Positions 49,740 through 57,623 of a stretch of 64,000 nt of DNA are shown here, in pieces. The position numbers were made by a program, and so were the translations under genes. The stretch's first letter is position 1, and each line of letters starts with the position of its first letter. Under the pieces are notes generated by a model that was not told the origin of the DNA, did not search any database, and worked only from the letters and a program-made list of their open reading frames with translations. Source of the stretch: CADEED01 sp963839685. GTDB taxonomy: Bacteria; Pseudomonadota; Gammaproteobacteria; Steroidobacterales; Steroidobacteraceae. The stretch covers positions 124,001 to 188,000 of the forward strand of contig CAWIVS010000002.1 in NCBI GenBank assembly GCA_963839685.1. The letters are read 5' to 3'.

Positions 49740-49877
49740 CTAGTTCGAGTAGTTCTGATTTTGCCTGCTGGCCGTGCCCTGCTGGGCACGCGCGTGACTT
49801 GAATGGAAAACCAGCATCGCCGCAATCGAGAGACTCAGGGCGGCAAGCAGCAGCCGAAGCAGCGGGCTGAGATTCAT
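49740..49877 (-). CDS. Small secreted peptide, 45 residues
   Basis: A short gene with an excellent ribosome site: GGAGGT five bases before ATG 49877. The product MNLSPLLRLLLAALSLSIAA continues through a hydrophobic core to HSSHARA, a good signal-peptidase site, and leaves a 14-residue mature peptide (QQGTASRQNQNYSN). If not cut it would be a single-helix membrane peptide. Its stop overlaps nothing, but lies directly after the TPP-enzyme stop on the other strand. It precedes no operon partner. I do not recognise it. Confidence 0.55.
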   Translation of the reverse strand: MNLSPLLRLLLAALSLSIAAMLVFHSSHARAQQGTASRQNQNYSN

Positions 49878-49942
49878 GAACTACCTCCGGGCGGGAGGTG
49901 GATAGTCGAATGCGCGCGATTGCGCCCGTATCGGACTTTGGT

Positions 49943-50977
49943 CTACGCCGGCTTGATGCCAAACAGACGCTCGGCGTTGGTCTGGAAATACTTCTTCTTG
50001 TCTGACGCCGACATGGGGAGTTCATCGGATACCGTGACCTCCGATGGGAGGAATTGGTAGGGATAATCCATGGCGTACAGCGTGTGCTCCGGCCCCATGA
50101 CCTGGTGGCATAACATGATCGCGGGCGCCCAGGCGACGCCGCTGTTGGTCACGTAGACGTTCTCGCGCAGGTATTCCCCGGGCGTGCGCTTGAGCTTGCG
50201 CATGTGCGGATGGCGATTCGCGCGCGTCGCGGCGGCATGCATGTAGTCGATGCGATACAGCCAGAAGGGCAGTGCCTCGCCGCAGTGGCCGATCACGAAT
50301 TTCAGCTTCGGAAACTCGTCGAACGCGCCGGAGATGATGATGCGAAGCATGTGCAGGCCGGTCTCGGCCTGGAAGCCGAACACCGCGCCGTCGAGTCCGA
50401 CCTCGAGATAGGGCTGGATCATGTCGCGCGGCGGTGCGTTGGGATGCAGGTAGATAGGGACGTCGAGCGCTTCGGCGGCGGCGAAGATGTCCCAGAACTT
50501 CGGGTCGTCGAGCCGCTCGCCCATGGTGTGTGAATTCATGATCACGCCCTTGAGTCCGAGCTTGCCCACGCCGCGTTCGATTTCCTTTGCCGCGGCTTTC
50601 GGGTCCTGCGGCGCGGCGGCCGCGAGTCCGACGTAGCGCGTCGGGTATCTGCGGATGGCCTCGGCCAGTTCGTCATTGCTCGACGCGGCGAGGGCGCTGG
50701 CGGTGGCGGCGTCGAACACCTGCACGCCCGGCGAAGTCAGCGACAACACCTGCATGTCGATGCCGCTGGCATCCATGTCGGCGATGCGGTTCGGCCCGAG
50801 ATCCTGCAGGCGATCGACGATGAAGCGCGCGCGTTCGCTCTGACTCTCGAGATAGAAACCCCACAGGCTGCGGAATCCCGGGTCGTCGTAGCCGTCGGCC
50901 AGCAGCTTGCGAAACAGGGCGATCTGGTCGCGCGTGGCGAACGCTTCCTCGGTGGCGATGCGCTTGTAATCCCTCAT
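49943..50977 (-). CDS. ligW: Amidohydrolase-family decarboxylase, LigW-like (5-carboxyvanillate decarboxylase)
   Basis: An intact 344-residue metal-dependent TIM-barrel enzyme. It matches what I remember of LigW from Sphingobium over long stretches: RIATEEAFATRDQ (metal Glu), SLWGFYLESQSERARFI, NRIADMDASGIDMQVLSLTS, IYLHPNAP (metal His), FVIGHCGEALPFWLYR, NVYVTNSGVAWAPAI and YAMDYPYQF (metal Asp). LigW removes the carboxyl of 5-carboxyvanillate in degradation of the biphenyl 5,5'-dehydrodivanillate of lignin. Related gamma-resorcylate and 2,3-dihydroxybenzoate decarboxylases have the same fold but lack these exact blocks. The partner genes ligX, ligY and ligZ are not in the window. Confidence 0.75.
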   Translation of the reverse strand: MRDYKRIATEEAFATRDQIALFRKLLADGYDDPGFRSLWGFYLESQSERARFIVDRLQDLGPNRIADMDASGIDMQVLSLTSPGVQVFDAATASALAASSNDELAEAIRRYPTRYVGLAAAAPQDPKAAAKEIERGVGKLGLKGVIMNSHTMGERLDDPKFWDIFAAAEALDVPIYLHPNAPPRDMIQPYLEVGLDGAVFGFQAETGLHMLRIIISGAFDEFPKLKFVIGHCGEALPFWLYRIDYMHAAATRANRHPHMRKLKRTPGEYLRENVYVTNSGVAWAPAIMLCHQVMGPEHTLYAMDYPYQFLPSEVTVSDELPMSASDKKKYFQTNAERLFGIKPA

Positions 50978-51092
50978 GGCCCTTCAATCATGGCACAGCC
51001 CGTGAGCCGCCAATTTCGCGAGGCGTCGATAATCGCTTCGCGAAGAATCGAGTGACGGGAAGGGTACGCGCGTCGCGAGTATAGTCAGCACC

Positions 51093-52559
51093 ATGTCAGC
51101 GAACATCAAGACCGCAGCAGCCGCTGCAACCAACTATCCGGAACTCACGTTGTTCATCGACGGAGAGTGGCTGGGAGCGCAGGGTCGCAAGTCGCAGCCC
51201 GTGATCAATCCGGCGACTGAGGAATTGCTGGGACAGTTGCCGCATGCCAGTGCCGCCGATCTCGATCGCGCACTCGCCGCCGCGCAGCGCGCCTGGGGTG
51301 AATGGCGCGCCTTGCTGCCGGTTCAGCGCGGCAAGATTCTCAAGAAGGCCGCGGACCTCATGCGGGCACGTGGCGAAGAGATCGCGCGCATCGCGACGCT
51401 CGAAATGGGCAAGAGCATTCACGAAACGCGCATCGAACTACAGGCCTCGGCGGAGATCTTCGACTGGTATGCGGAAGAGGGTCGCCGCGCCTATGGACGC
51501 GTGTTGCCGCAGCGATTGCCGGGTCAGCGAATGACCATCGTCAAGGAGCCCGTGGGACCCGTGGCCGCATTCGCGCCGTGGAATTTTCCGATCGGCAATC
51601 CGGCGCGCAAACTCGGTGCCGCGCTGGCCGCCGGCTGCCCCTGCATCCTCAAGCCCGCCGAGGAAGCCGCCGGTGCGGCGCTGGCCGTGGCGCGCGCGCT
51701 GGCCGATGCCGGACTCCCCAAGGGGGTGCTCGCCATCGTTTTCGGCGTGCCGCACGAAGTGTCCACGCATCTCATCGCGTCGCCCATCATCCGCAAGGTT
51801 TCGTTCACGGGCTCGATCCCCGTGGGCAAACAGCTGGTGAAACTCGCCGCCGATGGCATGAAGCGCACCACCATGGAGCTCGGCGGGCATGCGCCGGTGC
51901 TGGTGTTCGATGACATCGATGTCGACAAGGTCCTCGACGCGTGTGTCACCGCCAAGTACCGCAACGCGGGTCAAGTCTGCGTGTCGCCCACCCGCTTCTA
52001 TGTGCAGGAGTCCATCTACCCGAAGTTCTGCGAGGGATTTGCCGCGCGCGCCAGGGCGCTGTCCGTGGGTGAGGGTATCGACGAGACCAGTCGCATGGGT
52101 CCGCTGGCCCACGCGCGCCGGCTGCCGGCTGTGCAGGGCATCATCGATGAATCACTGAAGCACGGCGCGCGGCTGCTGGCCGGCGGCAAGCGAATTGCGC
52201 GCAAGGGCTGGTTCTTTGAGCCCACGGTGCTGGCCGATGTGCCGAACAGCGCGCGCATCATGAACGAAGAGCCCTTCGGCCCCGTCGCCATCCTCAATCC
52301 ATTCCGCGATTTCGACGCGGTCATGGCCGAGGCCAACCGCTTGCCGTACGGCCTGGCGGCGTTTGGATTCACCAACAACGCGCAGCGCGTCAACCTGCTG
52401 GGCGAGCGCCTCGAAGCCGGGATGATCGGTCTCAACAGCTTCCAGATCTCGGTACCCGAGTCACCTTTCGGCGGGGTCAAGGAAAGCGGCCACGGCAGCG
52501 AGGAGGGCATCGAGGGACTCGAAGCCTGCCTGGTCACCAAGTTCATCAGCCAGTCGTAA
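51093..52559 (+). CDS. Aldehyde dehydrogenase, succinate-semialdehyde-dehydrogenase-like
   Basis: An intact 488-residue ALDH. The catalytic Glu is in TTMELGGHAPVLVF and the Cys in YRNAGQVCVSPTRFYV; cofactor motif FTGSIPVGKQL is present, and the tail has PFGGVKESGHGSEEG. The YAEEGRRAYGRVLPQ block is typical of the succinate/glutarate semialdehyde dehydrogenase branch, but many such proteins act on other aldehydes. Its neighbours are the LigW-like decarboxylase (divergent) and a cupin (convergent), so it may finish a short-chain aldehyde formed in aromatic breakdown. Confidence 0.88.
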   Translation: MSANIKTAAAAATNYPELTLFIDGEWLGAQGRKSQPVINPATEELLGQLPHASAADLDRALAAAQRAWGEWRALLPVQRGKILKKAADLMRARGEEIARIATLEMGKSIHETRIELQASAEIFDWYAEEGRRAYGRVLPQRLPGQRMTIVKEPVGPVAAFAPWNFPIGNPARKLGAALAAGCPCILKPAEEAAGAALAVARALADAGLPKGVLAIVFGVPHEVSTHLIASPIIRKVSFTGSIPVGKQLVKLAADGMKRTTMELGGHAPVLVFDDIDVDKVLDACVTAKYRNAGQVCVSPTRFYVQESIYPKFCEGFAARARALSVGEGIDETSRMGPLAHARRLPAVQGIIDESLKHGARLLAGGKRIARKGWFFEPTVLADVPNSARIMNEEPFGPVAILNPFRDFDAVMAEANRLPYGLAAFGFTNNAQRVNLLGERLEAGMIGLNSFQISVPESPFGGVKESGHGSEEGIEGLEACLVTKFISQS

Positions 52560-52571
52560 GGCCCGAACAGC

Positions 52572-52991
52572 TCAGGCGTCGCCAGGCGGATTCGCCATGA
52601 ACCACTTCGCGATTTCCGGCATGGCCGGTTCAAAGGTGCCGGGCGCATAGAAGTTGAGGACGCCCGCGCGCACGTCTCCGCGATTTTCAAAGTCATGTTG
52701 GATGCCGCCGGGGATGAGTACGAACGAGCCAGCCGTCGCATGAATCCATTCTTCGCCGGCGAGCAGGCTCATGGTGCCTTCGAGCACGTAGAAGATGTCG
52801 TCCTCGGGATGTGAATGCGCGCCGGGTCCCTTGGTGTGCGGCTCGAGCCACCATTCGGAGATCGAATAGCCTTGCGCGGTCTCGTCGCAGTCAGCCTTGA
52901 AGACGGCGCTGATACGGCCCATGGGATAGGCGCGGCCTTCGCCGGGCCCGAGCAGGACCGGATTGCGTTTCGACGCAGGAGACACCGACAT
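52572..52991 (-). CDS. Single-domain cupin protein
   Basis: An intact protein of 139 residues from ATG 52991 (a longer start at 53039 adds 16 residues with no family support). Cupin motif 1 is GPGAHSHPEDDIFYVLEG with two His and one Glu for metal, motif 2 is GSFVLIPGGIQHDFEN with the third His. It may be a dioxygenase, isomerase or simple binding protein; nothing in the sequence decides. It is between the ALDH and the AraC regulator, 82 bases downstream of the latter on the same strand. Confidence 0.78.
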   Translation of the reverse strand: MSVSPASKRNPVLLGPGEGRAYPMGRISAVFKADCDETAQGYSISEWWLEPHTKGPGAHSHPEDDIFYVLEGTMSLLAGEEWIHATAGSFVLIPGGIQHDFENRGDVRAGVLNFYAPGTFEPAMPEIAKWFMANPPGDA

Positions 52992-53073
52992 AGGCGCGAT
53001 AGTAGTTCCCGCGCGACTCACCGGCAACGCGCGGCCCATGGGCGGGACGCGCGTGCCGATGTAAGGTCAGGTC

Positions 53074-54042
53074 TCAGGCCGCGACGTCGACCTTCTCGCG
53101 CCGGTACTCGCGCGGTGTGGCGCCGAACTTGGCGCGGAACACGCGTCCGAAGTGCGTCGGGCTGTTGAAGCCGTAATCGAACGCGATCGCCGTCACCGTG
53201 CGGCCGCGCTGCGAGGGCGACATCAGGGCGCGTGAGCAGGCCTCGAGTCGCCGGCGCAGGATGTAGCGCGCCACGGTCTCGTCCTGATCGCTGAACAGGT
53301 GATGCAGATAACGCGTGGTCATCTTGCAGGCCTCGGCAATGCGCGTCGGCGTCAGATCCGGATCATTCAGGTGGGCTTCGATGTAGTTGATGATGCGGAT
53401 GCGATGCGCGGTGGCGAGCGATGAGCGATCGGAGCGCGACTGAGGCAGATCGGCGTAGGCCGCGGCCACCAGGTCGAGGATGGCCGTGTTGACGCGTGCC
53501 GCTGTGGGCATGTCCATCTGCTTCTGGTACTCGAACCAGAAATTGCGCAGGAAACGCGACAGCAAGGCACACACGCCGCTCTGGGCGACCATGGGAATGG
53601 CCACCAGGCACTCGGGACAGGCAATGTGGCGCCGCAGGATGGCGTCCGGGATGCCCATGACCAGCATGCGATTGGCGCCGCCAAAGGCGATTTCGTAGTG
53701 GCGGGTCGAGTCGCACAGCGTGAAGTCGCCCGTGCCCAGTCGCGCCTCGCGACCGTCCTGGCGATTGATGCTTTCGCCTTCCATCTGCAGGTGCAGGAAG
53801 AACAGCGAGGAGCGGGTCCGCGCCACGTGGGCCCTGGAGTGGCGCACGATCTGCGCCTCGGAATAGACCTCCGCGAGCGTCAGGTCGCCTATGGCCGCCC
53901 TGGCGATGCTGCCGTTGAAAGTGCGGATATCAGCCGGATCGGAGACCAGAGGCGAGAAGGTCTCGCACGCCCGGTCATTCCAGTAAGTGAGCTTACGTCG
54001 CGGGTCGAGCCCGTACGTCGAAAACGATTCCACGGTTGCCAT
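53074..54042 (-). CDS. AraC-family transcriptional regulator (FeaR-like)
   Basis: An intact 322-residue activator. ATG 54042 is chosen because GGGGGAG lies just upstream. The N-terminal part (DLTLAEVYSEAQIVRHSR, FFLHLQMEGESINRQDGRE) is the cupin-like effector domain found in FeaR and related regulators of aromatic amine or acid use. The two helix-turn-helix motifs are at the C terminus (LTPTRIAEACKMTTRYLHHL and TVTAIAFDYGFNSPTHFGRVF). It is divergent from marR over 94 bases and may control the cupin and the genes on either side. Confidence 0.88.
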   Translation of the reverse strand: MATVESFSTYGLDPRRKLTYWNDRACETFSPLVSDPADIRTFNGSIARAAIGDLTLAEVYSEAQIVRHSRAHVARTRSSLFFLHLQMEGESINRQDGREARLGTGDFTLCDSTRHYEIAFGGANRMLVMGIPDAILRRHIACPECLVAIPMVAQSGVCALLSRFLRNFWFEYQKQMDMPTAARVNTAILDLVAAAYADLPQSRSDRSSLATAHRIRIINYIEAHLNDPDLTPTRIAEACKMTTRYLHHLFSDQDETVARYILRRRLEACSRALMSPSQRGRTVTAIAFDYGFNSPTHFGRVFRAKFGATPREYRREKVDVAA

Positions 54043-54136
54043 GACATCTCCCCCTCGAGGCAAGCCAAACGTGGCCGATAGTTATACGGGATAGTTATTT
54101 GGCACAACCAATTGGTATTTCTGATACGAGCTATAG
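54043..54136. promoter_or_regulatory. Divergent araC/marR control region
   Basis: This is the most AT-rich stretch nearby. It holds a perfect 10-bp palindrome ACCAATTGGT at 54107-54116, a plausible MarR operator, and a direct repeat GATAGTTAT at 54077-54085 and 54090-54098, spaced 13 bp as is usual for AraC-type half-sites. Confidence 0.5.
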
Positions 54137-54643
54137 ATGAGTTCGCTTTCCCTCCGGGTCGAGACGGCTTCCGGGGCCCCGGTTGAGCATGCAGATGCAG
54201 AGGGAGGGGACGCGGTGGTTCGGACGGCGCCGTTACAGGAATCAATTGGCTACGCGCTGCGGCGCGCGCAGGGAGCGGTCTATTCCAATCTCAATGACGC
54301 GCTGGCACGGATTTCGCTGAGGCCCGTCGAGTTCACGCTGTTGCTCATGGTGGCGGAAAATCCCGGCGCCAGTCAGTCCGGCGTCTGCGAGGCGCTCGGT
54401 ATCCAGAAAGCCAATTGCGTGCCGACCATGAGTGAGCTCGAGCGTCGTGGACTGATCATCCGCCGCAAGTCCGCCAGCGATGCGCGCAGCTACCAGCTGC
54501 ACATCACCAACAAGGGCAAACGCATCCTGCAGCGTGCCGGAGAACTCCAGTCATCGCACGAAAAGCTTCTCATCGAGCGCATCGGTGTGGATGGGCGCGA
54601 CCAACTGCTGCGACTTCTGGGTAAGCTGACCGACTTCAAATGA
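54137..54643 (+). CDS. MarR-family transcriptional regulator
   Basis: An intact 168-residue winged-helix protein. A poorly ordered N-terminal arm precedes ESIGYALRRAQGAVYSNLNDAL, then the recognition helix region GASQSGVCEALGIQKANCVPTMSELERRGLI and the wing IIRRKSASDARSYQLHITNKG. Its stop overlaps the ATG of the hydratase/dehydrogenase (ATGA), so it is translated with the genes it probably represses. CouR, the known MarR regulator of p-hydroxycinnamate degradation, occurs with similar enzymes and senses an aromatic acyl-CoA; a comparable ligand is likely here (inference). Confidence 0.87.
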   Translation: MSSLSLRVETASGAPVEHADAEGGDAVVRTAPLQESIGYALRRAQGAVYSNLNDALARISLRPVEFTLLLMVAENPGASQSGVCEALGIQKANCVPTMSELERRGLIIRRKSASDARSYQLHITNKGKRILQRAGELQSSHEKLLIERIGVDGRDQLLRLLGKLTDFK

Positions 54644-56760
54644 GTCCCATCGTTCAACTGCAACACCACGGCGACATCGCAGTCATCGTGGTCGACAACC
54701 CGCCTGTCAACACGATTACCGCCGCCGCGCGCGCCGGCATGCGCGAAGCGCTCGAGGCCGTGGCCGCGGACGCTGGCGTGCGCGCCGTCATCCTGCGCTG
54801 CGCCGGCAACAACTTTTTCACCGGCGCCGACATCAACGAATTTTCGGGGCCGCCCAAAGAGGCCGAGTACCGCGAGCTGTGGGCGCGTTTCGAGGACCTG
54901 AAGGTGCCGATGGTCGCCGCCATGCACGGCTCTTCGATTGGCGGTGGACTCGAGATCGCGCTGGCCTGCCACTACCGCATCGCCACGCCCACCGCCAAGT
55001 TCATGTTGCCGGAGGTGACATTGGGCATCATTCCCGGCGCCGGCGGCACTCAACGGTTGCCACGCCTGGTCGGTCTCGACAATGCGCTGCGCATGATTTT
55101 CGACGCGAAGCCGGTCGACGCCGCCAGGGCGCGCGAAATGGGCCTCATCGATGAAATCATCGACGGTGAGTTCACGAGCGGCGCGCTGCAATACGTGGCG
55201 AAGCTCATCGCGCAGTCCGCGGGCCCACGGCCGACGTCGGCGCGCGGCGTGGATGCGCGCGCGCTCACCCCGGAATTCACCGCCCGGTGGCAGGCCGAGG
55301 CGCGGCGTCTGTATCCGAATCGTACCGCGGCGCTGACCGCCATCGAGGCTGTGCAGGCGACCACGCGTCTGTCGTTCCACGAAGGTCTGCTGTTCGAAGA
55401 GAAGCTCGCCAACCAGACCAAGGCAACCGTCGAAGCGAAGGCGTCGATTCACGTGTTCTTCGCCGAACGCGAGAGCCGCAAGGTCGAAGGGTTGCCGGCG
55501 GACGTGGCGCCGCGTCCCATCGCCAGCGCCGGCGTGGTCGGTGCCGGCACCATGGGCGGCGGCATCGCCATCGCGTTCGCAAACGCGGGTATTCCCGTCA
55601 CCGTGCTGGACGTGACGCAGGAAGCATTGGCGCATGGCCTCAAGGTGGTCGATTCGACCTTCGAGAGCATGGTGAAGCGCGGCCGCATCGATGCGGCGGA
55701 GAAGGCGCGCCGCATGCAGCTCATCAACGGCACGGTGAACTATCGCGACCTGGCCTCGAGCGACGTGCTCATCGAGGCCGTGTTCGAGAGCATGGACCTC
55801 AAGAAGCGGGTGTTTGGCGAACTGGACGCCGTGGCGAAACCCGGTGCCCTGCTCGCCACCAATACCTCGACGCTCGACATCGATGAAATCGCGGCTTCGG
55901 TGAAGCGGCCGCAGGACGTCATCGGTCTGCACTTCTTCTCGCCGGCGAACGTGATGCCGCTGCTGGAAGTGGTGCGTGCCGGACAGACCTCCGAGACAGC
56001 GATCCGCACGGCCATGGAGCTCGCCAGGAGCATTCGCAAGACGCCGGTGCTCGCCCGGGTCTGCTACGGCTTCATCGGCAACCGCATGATGGAAGGCTAC
56101 GCGCGCGAGGCACTGCTGCTCACGCTGGAAGGCGAGACACCAAGGCGCGTGGATACGGTGCTCGAGCAATTCGGCATGGCGATGGGCATCCTGGCGGTGT
56201 TCGACATGGCGGGCATCGACGTCGGCGTCAACGTGCATCGCACGAACGCCCATCGTTATCCGCCGGATCCGACTTACTACCAGGCGGATGCAGCGCTGCA
56301 CGCCGTCGGGCGCCTGGGACAGAAGACCGGCAAGGGCTTCTATCGATACGAGAAGGGCGATCGCACCCGGCATGACGATCCTTTGGCCAGCGCCATCCTG
56401 GCCCGTCGCGCGGCCGAGCTGGCCATTCCGCAACGGCCGCACTCCGACGAGGAAATCCTCGAGCGCTGCATCTACCCGCTGCTCAACGAGGGGATCCGCA
56501 TTCTCGAAGAAGGCATCGCGCAGCGCGCCAGCGATATCGACGTGGTGTGGTGCGCGGGGTATGGCTTCCCACGCTACCGTGGCGGGCCGATGTTCTACGC
56601 GGATACGCTTGGGCTTCCGGCGCTGCTGGCCGGCATGCAGAAGTTCCGCGACCGTTTCGGGCCCATGCACTGGGAGCCCGCGCCGTTGCTGGTGCAGCTG
56701 GTGCGCGAAGGCCGTACTCTTGCGGACTGGGACAGGAGCCGCCGCGGAGTCACCTCGTGA
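54640..56760 (+). CDS. Fused enoyl-CoA hydratase / 3-hydroxyacyl-CoA dehydrogenase
   Basis: An intact 706-residue two-function enzyme like FadB/FadJ or the peroxisomal bifunctional protein. The N-terminal hydratase domain has the oxyanion-hole blocks CAGNNFFTGADINEF and AMHGSSIGGGLEIALACHYR and the catalytic Glu pair in LPEVTLGIIPGAGGTQRL. The dehydrogenase starts near residue 297 with GVVGAGTMGGGIAIAFANAG and has NTSTLDIDEIA and GLHFFSPANVMPLLEVV (catalytic His). It adds water to an unsaturated acyl-CoA and oxidises the alcohol to a 3-oxoacyl-CoA. The next gene, overlapping by GTGA, encodes a hydrolase for such products. Probably acts on aromatic side chains. Confidence 0.9.
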   Translation: MSPIVQLQHHGDIAVIVVDNPPVNTITAAARAGMREALEAVAADAGVRAVILRCAGNNFFTGADINEFSGPPKEAEYRELWARFEDLKVPMVAAMHGSSIGGGLEIALACHYRIATPTAKFMLPEVTLGIIPGAGGTQRLPRLVGLDNALRMIFDAKPVDAARAREMGLIDEIIDGEFTSGALQYVAKLIAQSAGPRPTSARGVDARALTPEFTARWQAEARRLYPNRTAALTAIEAVQATTRLSFHEGLLFEEKLANQTKATVEAKASIHVFFAERESRKVEGLPADVAPRPIASAGVVGAGTMGGGIAIAFANAGIPVTVLDVTQEALAHGLKVVDSTFESMVKRGRIDAAEKARRMQLINGTVNYRDLASSDVLIEAVFESMDLKKRVFGELDAVAKPGALLATNTSTLDIDEIAASVKRPQDVIGLHFFSPANVMPLLEVVRAGQTSETAIRTAMELARSIRKTPVLARVCYGFIGNRMMEGYAREALLLTLEGETPRRVDTVLEQFGMAMGILAVFDMAGIDVGVNVHRTNAHRYPPDPTYYQADAALHAVGRLGQKTGKGFYRYEKGDRTRHDDPLASAILARRAAELAIPQRPHSDEEILERCIYPLLNEGIRILEEGIAQRASDIDVVWCAGYGFPRYRGGPMFYADTLGLPALLAGMQKFRDRFGPMHWEPAPLLVQLVREGRTLADWDRSRRGVTS

Positions 56761-57623
56761 AAGTGAATGATCTGATCGCCATCGACGTGCATACGCATGC
56801 CGAGGTCTCGTGTCGACAGGAACCGGACGAGGCGGCGAAGCCCTTTGACGATGCAGCCAGCAAGTACTTCAAGGCCGACAAGCGCAAGACCATACCCGAG
56901 ACCGTGGCCTATTACCGCGAGCGCAAGATCGGCCTGGTGATGTTCACGGTCGACACCGAGTTCGAGATGGGCGTGCGCCGCATCCCGAACCAGGAGGTCA
57001 TCGACGCGGCGCGTGAGAACTCCGACATGATGGTGGCATTCGCCAGCATCGATCCGCACAAGGGCAAGATGGGCGTGCGCGAGGCACGCCGGCTGATCGA
57101 GGAGGGCGGCATCCGGGGCTTCAAGTTCCACCCCACCTGCCAGGGCTTCTTTCCGAACGATCGCTTCGCTTACAAGCTCTACGAGGTGATCGCCGAGGCC
57201 AAACTACCGGCGATCTTCCACAGCGGTCACTCGGGCATTGGCACCGGCATGCCGGGCGGTGGCGGGCTCAAGCTCAAGTTTTCGAACCCCATGCACGTCG
57301 ACGACGTGGCGGCGGATTTCCCCGATATGACGGTGATCATTGCGCATCCGTCGTGGCCCTGGCAGGACGAAGCGTTGTCGGTGTGCCTGCACAAGCCCAA
57401 TGTCTACATCGACCTGTCGGGCTGGTCGCCGAAGTACTTCTCGCCCGAGCTGGTGCGCTACGCGAACACGCAGCTCAAGCACAAGATGCTGTTCGGTTCG
57501 GACTTCCCGCTGATCACACCCGATCGCTGGATGAAGGATTTCACCGAGGCCGGCTTCAAGCCCGAAGTGCAGCCGCTGATCCTCAAGGAAAACGCGGTGC
57601 GCGCCCTCAAGCTCGCCGGCTGA
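56757..57623 (+). CDS. Amidohydrolase-2 family protein, 4-hydroxyphenyl-beta-ketoacyl-CoA hydrolase-like
   Basis: An intact 288-residue metal-dependent hydrolase. GTG 56757 overlaps the upstream stop. The metal motif DVHTHAEVSC, GFKFHPTCQGFFPNDR, IFHSGHSGIGTGMPGGG, IIAHPSWPWQDEALSV and LFGSDFPLITPDRW are the blocks I know from the CouO-type beta-ketoacyl-CoA hydrolases of p-hydroxycinnamate degradation. These split the 3-oxoacyl-CoA by a hydrolytic retro-Claisen step in place of thiolase. The genetic context (MarR regulator, hydratase/dehydrogenase) fits that pathway exactly. Other amidohydrolase-2 functions, such as decarboxylation, are less likely. Confidence 0.75.
   Translation: MKVNDLIAIDVHTHAEVSCRQEPDEAAKPFDDAASKYFKADKRKTIPETVAYYRERKIGLVMFTVDTEFEMGVRRIPNQEVIDAARENSDMMVAFASIDPHKGKMGVREARRLIEEGGIRGFKFHPTCQGFFPNDRFAYKLYEVIAEAKLPAIFHSGHSGIGTGMPGGGGLKLKFSNPMHVDDVAADFPDMTVIIAHPSWPWQDEALSVCLHKPNVYIDLSGWSPKYFSPELVRYANTQLKHKMLFGSDFPLITPDRWMKDFTEAGFKPEVQPLILKENAVRALKLAG

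Noticed and set aside
56785..56796. GCATACGCATGC near the amidohydrolase start as an eighth operator
   Set aside because: It differs in the core (ATACGCAT), lies inside the coding sequence and encodes the metal-binding HTH motif.
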